Positions 58,026 through 64,000 of a stretch of DNA of 64,000 nt are shown piece by piece. Position 1 is the first letter of the stretch; every line of letters starts with the position of its first letter. Made by a program: the position numbers and the translations under genes. Where the stretch lies: positions 992,001-1,056,000 of the forward strand of contig JACONQ010000017.1 in the NCBI GenBank assembly GCA_014281115.1. The letters are read 5' to 3'. Source of the stretch: Laburnicola sp. R22_1 (Eukaryota > Ascomycota > Dothideomycetes > Pleosporales > Didymosphaeriaceae). Below the pieces are notes generated by a model. It ran no database searches, was not told where the DNA came from, and was given only the letters and a program-made list of their open reading frames with translations.

Positions 58026-60298
58026 GATGGGCGATGTGATGCTGATGGTGTTTGAAGCGAAGAAGACGATTCTCTTAAACGATGCTCGACCCAGAGGCGT
58101 AGACAAGAAATGGTGGGATCCGAGTAGGGATATCAGCCTTCCCGAATGAGTGCGCCGTGCGAGGCGGAGATGGTCAAGTTAACCGGTCGGCTGTCTGTCC
58201 AAGTGGTGTAAGCTGAGCTCGAGGCTGAACGGCGTGGCTGGCGTGAGAAGACGACGACGACGAGACGCGGAAGAAGGGTGCGGCAGGCAGACGAATTAAG
58301 AGGTACAATTCCGGCCGGCGGAAGGCGCAATGGTGAAAAGAAGAAGAATGGAAGAACGAGTGGGCGGACTGCAAGGAGGATATGGAGTGGCACTGCCAGG
58401 GAAGGGGAGCGATGGTCGTGATTGGCCGGCGAGCTCGTCGAACCTGCCGAGCGACGGAAGGAAAGGGAGGGTGATAAAAAGCGAACTTGCACTGACCAGA
58501 ACGACTCTCTCGCGGCGAGGGTGATACTTATCCTGCCCCTTGGGCGGGATGCAACGCGACGCTGCTTTGGGCGGGCTGCTGGGAGGACTGGTGGTGCGGG
58601 ATAGCGCGCTGGCGGGACTGCAGGCGCTCACCAATGGATGGGCGCTGCCGTCTGGGTTTCGCGTCAGGCACTCGGGCCAGGCGGTTAACTGGCGAGGTGG
58701 GAGGAGCGCCGCTGGATCTCCAGAAAGAGGCGTGTTTCAAGTCGTGCAACTGTCGATTCGCTGCCTGCCAGTTGTTTACCAGGCCGGCGCGCTATTTCAG
58801 AAACGGCGCCTGTCAGCCAATCTCCTCGACCCGGGGCGATGTGCGTTTCAGAGGGCGGTCGCTTTTCGTTTTGGAACACGCGCTCGACCGGTGGAGCCCT
58901 TGGTCGAGGGCAAAGGGCAGCGAGCAGAGGAAGCAGTCGGTCGGCGCGGGTCGGCCGCCTTTGTATACTATATGGATGGCGACGACGGGTGCTGGCGGCG
59001 GGTGGGGAACGGCCGGCGGCGTCTGGTGGTCTGGACTGGGTCACGATGGACGAGGTGGCCACGGGTGAGGCGGTGAGAGGATGCGTGGAGACGACGTGCC
59101 AGTGTCGATGAATGGCAGTCGACCACGATGCAGCCGGCCATATATCTACCACAGCTCACAGGCATCGCCTGCCCCCCGGACCTGGTATGCAATATCCATG
59201 CCGGACTTCGCCCGCGAGCAGTGCTGGGTGACGACCGAAGGCATGCGCTCCCGCAAATTTGCCCTCGCACCCCAGCCCCCTAGCGTCCAGCAATGCGAGC
59301 AGCCGAAGAAGCATCGGACTGTAGGGCCCGGAACGGGAAGGACGCATCTCTGTTCGCCATGACGGACGTGGACGCGTGTAAGCCGTTGTAGGGGGTAGTA
59401 GCATCTGGGTTCTAACTTCTGGGGGTTGCGCATCTCTGTGTGGCGGGCGGCTGTGGCTGCTGCTGCGAATGCGCATTTCATGGGGCGCAGCAGGTGCGAC
59501 CCTGACCCTGACCATGACCCCGCCAAGTGTCCACCACCACAATGCACCACAATGCACCACCCACAACCGGCCAGGCTCGATTGGCCGGCCTGCGAAACCT
59601 CGTTTCAACATCTGTTGACGGCCGCCATCTGACCCTGCTGTGTGGGTCGAGGGCATGAATGACACCCAACACGACGCTCAGCTGCCCTGTGTGCTCCAGT
59701 CACCGTCCCATCGCCGTCCGGACCGTGCCCGTTTCTGCTTGTCTTCATCAGGCGCCGGCCGACACTGCCTCAGCACACACCACCAATCGACGGCGTCGCC
59801 TCCAGGCCTCCTTCTAGAAAGCCATGGCATCCATCCAAGACATCCAACACACACCACGCCTGCATTGTCAGCGAGGCCAGACAGATGCGCTGCCAACTGG
59901 CGTCTTGGGACCGCCGCCCCATCTGTTCGACCATGTTCGCGCTCGTGCGGCGTCGACCTGGCGGCAAACGTGGGGTTGGGACGGCCACAAGCGCACGGGT
60001 GCAAATTTCCGTCCTACAAATGTTATGCGCGCTCTCCAAAAAAGACGTCCAAGCGAAGCGCTCTATGCGGCTCTGTGCTCTGTCAAAGTTGAGCAAACGA
60101 CATCCCGATGCGGCACGCACGGTTCGCGCGTCCTGATTTAGCTGCAACCGCCCATTAAGCGCTGGTGCGACTCTAAATAGGAATGATTCATCATGGCAAC
60201 ATGAGACTCTTCAAGTAATTGCAGAACTTCTGCGTTGGGCCAACATCAGTGGATGCGCTGGGGCTGTATCTGGATACTCGCTCTCTCTGCGCGAGACA
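58026..60298. other. 2.3-kb GC-rich upstream region, no gene supported
   Basis: Includes the cyclin promoter and leader. Many long overlapping frames on both strands reflect GC bias; their translations are rich in Arg, Gly, Ala and Ser without motifs. C-rich runs such as CACAATGCACCACAATGCACC (about 59539-59559) are short tandem repeats. Confidence 0.45.
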
Positions 60299-60604
60299 AT
60301 GACTCGGAAGCTCCTATCGCGCAAATTGCTCTGTCATCACATCCTAACGCTAGGGTTGATCCCGTTGCTCACTGGGCGCTCGTTACGGAGAAAAACCCGT
60401 CTGGAACCTGTCGAAATCAAAATTTCCGATGTTTACAACAGATTGCCGGGTTTGGAAGGACTTCGCTACAGGACCCTGGCGCTGATCCTCCGGTGAGACT
60501 ACGTACGCACTGACAACCGTCGTCGCACAAACATTACGACTTTACAACTTAGTCTTCATCTCGAAGAGAATGGGTTTACGCTACCAGGCAGAGTGATCAT
60601 CTAA
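60299..60604 (+). CDS. Possible tiny spliced gene, function unknown
   Basis: Exons 60299-60492 and 60553-60604 with a 60-nt GTGAGA...TTAG intron give 81 residues. The splice joins YRTLALILR to LHLEENGFTLPGRVII then stop. The second half (VEIKISDVYNRLPGLEGLR) has natural composition, and the amphipathic pattern continues across the splice, which is the main support. The N-terminus is basic and hydrophobic (LLSRKLLCHHILTLGLIPLL) and could be a targeting sequence. No family is recognised. It could be the last exons of a larger decayed gene. Confidence 0.33.
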
Positions 60605-61908
60605 TTGAGGAGCGTGCGCCGAACTGCGCCGCGATACAGCCTTGTCGTGTCGAAGGAGTTCAGCAACAGGAGTACCTTCCCATACGGGAAGATTCCAAGT
60701 CACGAGGTGTTCTTGCTTCCAAGGTTCCCGATTCGTAGTCGGCGTGGCCGCTGAGGGGAAGAAGCTACCTGGCAAACAACGACGTCGAAATATGTCCGTT
60801 CTGGTCGAGAACTTGCTCAGTCCCAGGCTTTGAGGTGAGCTTACTTAGCATCACATGCTGTGCTCGAGAGAGGCGTTTTATGTCCGGTGCGGAAAGCTAT
60901 ACTGCACCCCCGCAGCGTGCACGTCTCATCCTCTAAGTTTCCGTGGATCTGTTAACGAAAGTTGTCCCATAATACTTGATTGCCCTAGTCGACTTAATGG
61001 TCCGTATGCAGCTACCTTGAAAAGGCGCCCATTACAATCTACACATCTCTCGTGAGCTCCGAACCCATCTTCGGCCTACTGCAACACAGATCAACGGCTC
61101 GGAAATCGCCATGATGTACTCAGTCCGATGATACCGGCCGCCGGCCATCGCTCTTCGTCTTCTTTAGTGCATCGGAGATTGCAAAGGCCGTATATCAGGT
61201 GCGCCCTGCTCCACGATGTTTTGGGCCACAAAAGGACAACAGTCAGCTGCGGCACAGCTCGACTAACATAATACGGCAGCCCAACAATCCAAAAAGGCGT
61301 CCATTTGCATACATTCTCATCATGCGAGAGCCGTTCACCGCTTGTTGGTGTCGTGTGAGGTGAATACCCCCTCCATCCGGACTACGCCTAAAGAGGCTAG
61401 ACAACGGACTTAACAGCCAATCACGCGCATGCTCACTATATCGACAAACGTTTCTTTAAGCATCTGACTCCAAGACCTCGCTGACCACCTATGACAACAT
61501 TGTATTGGAAAGCCTGAAGTCGAGCCTCATTGGACCTAGAAGTCCGATTTGGGATAAGAAAATGATTGGGACGACGGATATGAGGATGAGACAACCATAG
61601 CGGAGTCTCCGCTCAGGCACGCTTAGGAAGAGCCACAAGCTTTCGGCTATGACATGTATGTACTAACTATCACAGCCTCATATGCAAGATGTATTGGCGG
61701 CACTTCCGGATAACTGAGTCGTTTAAGCCCCCAAAGGTTGTCTCACCAGTCTCAGTGGGGAAGATCTTCAGGCCCGCTATGGTACTGATAGTGGCTGGTA
61801 AAAGTTAGGCCAACTATGCCGTTTGGCTTGCTGTTCACTACTAATTCGTTGGAATCACTCGCTTACCTGCTCGGTTAGATGAAGGTCACAACATACAGTA
61901 GGGTGACA
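60605..61908. other. Intergenic before the Tc1 element, no gene
   Basis: Normal composition with no convincing coding sequence. Confidence 0.45.
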
Positions 61909-62003
61909 CAAAAAAAGCGCCTAGTAAAAAGATACCTTTTTAAAAGTTATATAACTAGGTGAGTTTTAATACTATGTAAATAAAAAGTATACCGTTTTAA
62001 GGA
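61909..62003 (+). repeat. Left terminal inverted repeat of the Tc1 element
   Basis: Pairs with 63906-64000. It differs at only a few positions, for example AACTAGGTGAG against AACTAAGTGAG and TATACCG against TATACGG. Confidence 0.92.
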
Positions 62004-62292
62004 GACGGTTTAGGAGATTTAGTATAGAAGGTTAGTAAGAGCTTAGTAATCAGCGCTAACTAGAGGTATCTTAGTAAAGTTAAGGGAATTTTTTCTTAAA
62101 ACTTTGACCCTATATAACTTTTTTTTCTACGTAGATAAAATTCTATAACTTATATATATTATAGTTTAGTCTATAAGGACTATATAACTTAATTTTTATT
62201 ATAGGTTTATTCATAGAAATAATAATTATAAGGAAAAAGATAAAAATTAATTAAAATTAAACAATTAGATAGAACTAGTAAATAATATATAA

Positions 62293-63550
62293 CTAGTACT
62301 TAGTATACCATCCTTTAGCCTCTATAACGTCATTATAACGCTTAGGCAAAGATAGTATACAATAATCTATAGCCTCCTATGGAATTAAATCCCACTCCTC
62401 TTGTATAGCTCTTTTAAAGGCTTCTACACTAGATTTACTAGTGCCAAAGCCTAAAGAAGCCCTATTTCTTGTTTCTAGCCTATCTTTTCATAGACTCTAA
62501 ACGTTTTCTATAGGATTTAAGTCTAGTGAATAGGGTGGATGCCTAAAAACAAAGACTTTATTCCTAGAAAACCACCTTTTTACCTGTGGAGTTCCGTAGA
62601 TCTTCGAATTATCCTGTTGAAATTTCCAGCCTAGTTATAATTAGTGTAAAGAATAAGATTATAAAAATATAATATATATATATATTATATATATTAAAAG
62701 AAAAAAAGAAAAAAGAAGAAAAAGGGATACTTTACTTACCTCTTTTTAAAAGAGGTTTTAAGATAGGATTTAAACACTTCTGTATATATCTAGTGTTATT
62801 AAAGGTCCTAGTTTTAATAGGGTCCCTTAAAAACACTAGTTTAGAACGTTCTCCTATCCAAATACAGCCCCAGACTAAGATAGAAATATCTCGCGCTTTT
62901 AGTGAATTAGTACTAGCTCAAAAAAAAGATATAAAAAAAGTAAAATAGCCTAATTATAGAGAAAAACGGGCTCTATAATTCTAGAATTTAAAAGAAATTA
63001 ATAACTTACTAGTTGTTTGGTTTTTGCGCTGTTCAGGCCTAATTTTCGATTTTCCCCTTTTTCTTATATATTCTTGCCTATTACTATGCCCCCTTTGGAT
63101 AGTAGACTCGTCAGAAAATATAACTTTAGCAAAGTTAATATTTTCTAGCTCCTTAACTATCTCTTTAGCCTAGAATTCTCTTTTTTTAGCTCTTTCTTTA
63201 GTTAAATAGGCCTTTTTCTTAGAGATGTTAAAAGAATAGTCTTCTCCTTTTAAAACTCTCTGTAACGACCTCTTAGTAAAGCCAAAATATTTTCTTCTAA
63301 TAGCCTCTTATTTGTCTTCTTAGGGCTTTTAGTTAAATCCCTATTAATAACTCTTTTCTCCCTAGAAGTAACCTTAGTTACTCTCCCTGTTTTACTCCTT
63401 TTAATAAGTTATCTCCCTTATTTTTCTTATTAATACGTCTAATAGCAGTCTTAATAGATTGTAAAGGCTTATTAATGGTAGTAGCAATAGTAGAATTAGA
63501 AGTATTTGCTTTTTTAAGTAAAGAAACTTGACTTTCGAGTTTTGACAATT
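62293..63550 (-). pseudogene. Tc1-type DDE transposase remnant
   Basis: Minus-strand reading with interrupting stops. An N-terminal helix-turn-helix-like stretch (NSTIATTINKPLQSIKTAIR) is followed by the first catalytic Asp in KVIFSDESTIQRG. The second is in WKFQQDNSKIYG and the catalytic Glu in PPYSLDLNPIENV, 34 residues later (D34E spacing, typical of Tc1-like elements). The Trp codon usual after that Glu is a TAG. The end reads DVIEAKGWYTKY then stop at 62293. An intron-like insert (62739-62631, 109 nt, GTAAGT to CTAG) interrupts the frame. Confidence 0.87.
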
Positions 63551-63905
63551 CTGGCTCTATTCGAGGAAATACAAAAGAGAAAATTTACTAGACAAAAGAT
63601 ATTATATTATACTATAATCTTAGTAATAAATTACGTGATTTAATTAACTTTTAAAATCACGTGATTTTTTAACCTTAAATAATTTCTTAATTAAGTTATA
63701 TAAGTACTCCGAAATTTTGCTTACGTAATCTACACTAGGCCTAGAATAGCTAGTAAAAACATTAGCCTAGTAGCATACTAAATAAAAAAGTCATAACGCC
63801 TTAAAAATTGACTTTTTAGAAACACTAAGTTTAGAGATAGATACCTTAAGGACTCTGCTTAGTAAGCACGTAACTAGTACCTAATCTTAATCTCCTATAT
63901 TTCCT

Positions 63906-64000
63906 CTTTAAAACCGTATACTTTTTATTTACATAGTATTAAAACTCACTTAGTTATATAACTTTTAAAAAGGTATCTTTTTACTAGGCGCTTTTTATGT
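63906..64000 (-). repeat. Right terminal inverted repeat of the Tc1 element (window edge)
   Basis: Reverse complement of the left repeat. It may be cut by the end of the window. Confidence 0.9.

Larger units (their letters stand above)
61909..64000 (-). mobile_element. Tc1/mariner DNA transposon, RIP-degraded, reaching the window edge
   Basis: About 2.1 kb bounded by terminal inverted repeats of about 95 bp. The left one contains GCGCCTAGTAAAAAGATACC, and the right one is its reverse complement, ending in the last bases of the window. The transposase remnant lies on the minus strand. The outermost bases and the TA target duplication cannot be seen on the right because the window ends. Confidence 0.9.

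Noticed and set aside
58540..59665. Several overlapping frames of 100-178 codons on both strands
   Set aside because: GC-driven shadows rich in Arg, Gly and Ala; no motif, no splice logic, all frames similarly open.

Overview
The window is nuclear DNA of a filamentous ascomycete. Its genes carry short introns (mostly 45-75 nt, GTAAGT/GTATGT donors, CTAAC-like branch sites), they are dense on both strands, and the proteins are fungal (Blm10, Psf3, GPI18, RPL8, a Pcl-type cyclin, a BRAP2/Etp1 homologue). Gene-rich blocks of normal composition alternate with very AT-rich blocks full of stop codons. In those blocks transposon copies show C-to-T and G-to-A decay, the mark of repeat-induced point mutation (RIP). 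This two-compartment layout and the protein flavour suggest a Dothideomycete, probably Pleosporales. That placement is inference, not a database result.

Layout. 1-31 kb is a housekeeping block: ETP1/BRAP2 homologue (+), a GBD/FH3 protein without FH2 (-), a possible small gene (-), GPI18 (-), RPL8 (+, with a GC-AG intron), a broken ornithine-cyclodeaminase-like gene (+), BLM10/PA200 (-), PSF3 (+), an uncharacterised Cys-Pro-motif protein (-), the cis-prenyltransferase RER2 (+), an F-box-like/2EXR-type protein (+), a GT25-like glycosyltransferase (+) and a membrane-anchored S10 serine carboxypeptidase (+). 32.1-34.4 kb is a decayed transposon block. 34.4-41.4 kb holds an uncharacterised basic protein (-) and a SET-domain methyltransferase (+). 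41.4-43.7 kb is a patch of repeat fragments around a small gene whose protein looks internally duplicated. 43.7-52.9 kb is dominated by a complete but inactivated Ty3/gypsy retrotransposon with two LTRs, a zinc knuckle, protease, RT, RNase H and integrase traces, a polypurine tract and a long TAA microsatellite. 52.9-61.9 kb has a conserved fungal orphan (+), a Pcl-type cyclin (-), a possible tiny spliced gene and long apparently non-coding stretches. 61.9-64.0 kb is a Tc1/mariner element with about 95-bp terminal inverted repeats, reaching the window edge.

The genes do not form a pathway or biosynthetic cluster. Shared themes are loose: protein turnover (Etp1-like, Blm10), the secretory pathway and glycosylation (GPI18, RER2, GT25-like, carboxypeptidase), replication (Psf3) and growth control (cyclin, GBD/FH3 protein). 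No complete new multi-gene system is visible. The best leads are the RIP gradient across three copies of one repeat, a 90-bp repeat fragment bracketed by a 15-bp direct repeat, the Cys-Pro-motif protein, the internally duplicated orphan, the altered Blm10 C-terminus and a perfect hairpin in a divergent promoter.

Coordinates of spliced genes come from reading splice sites and checking that exon lengths sum to a multiple of three. There is no transcript evidence.
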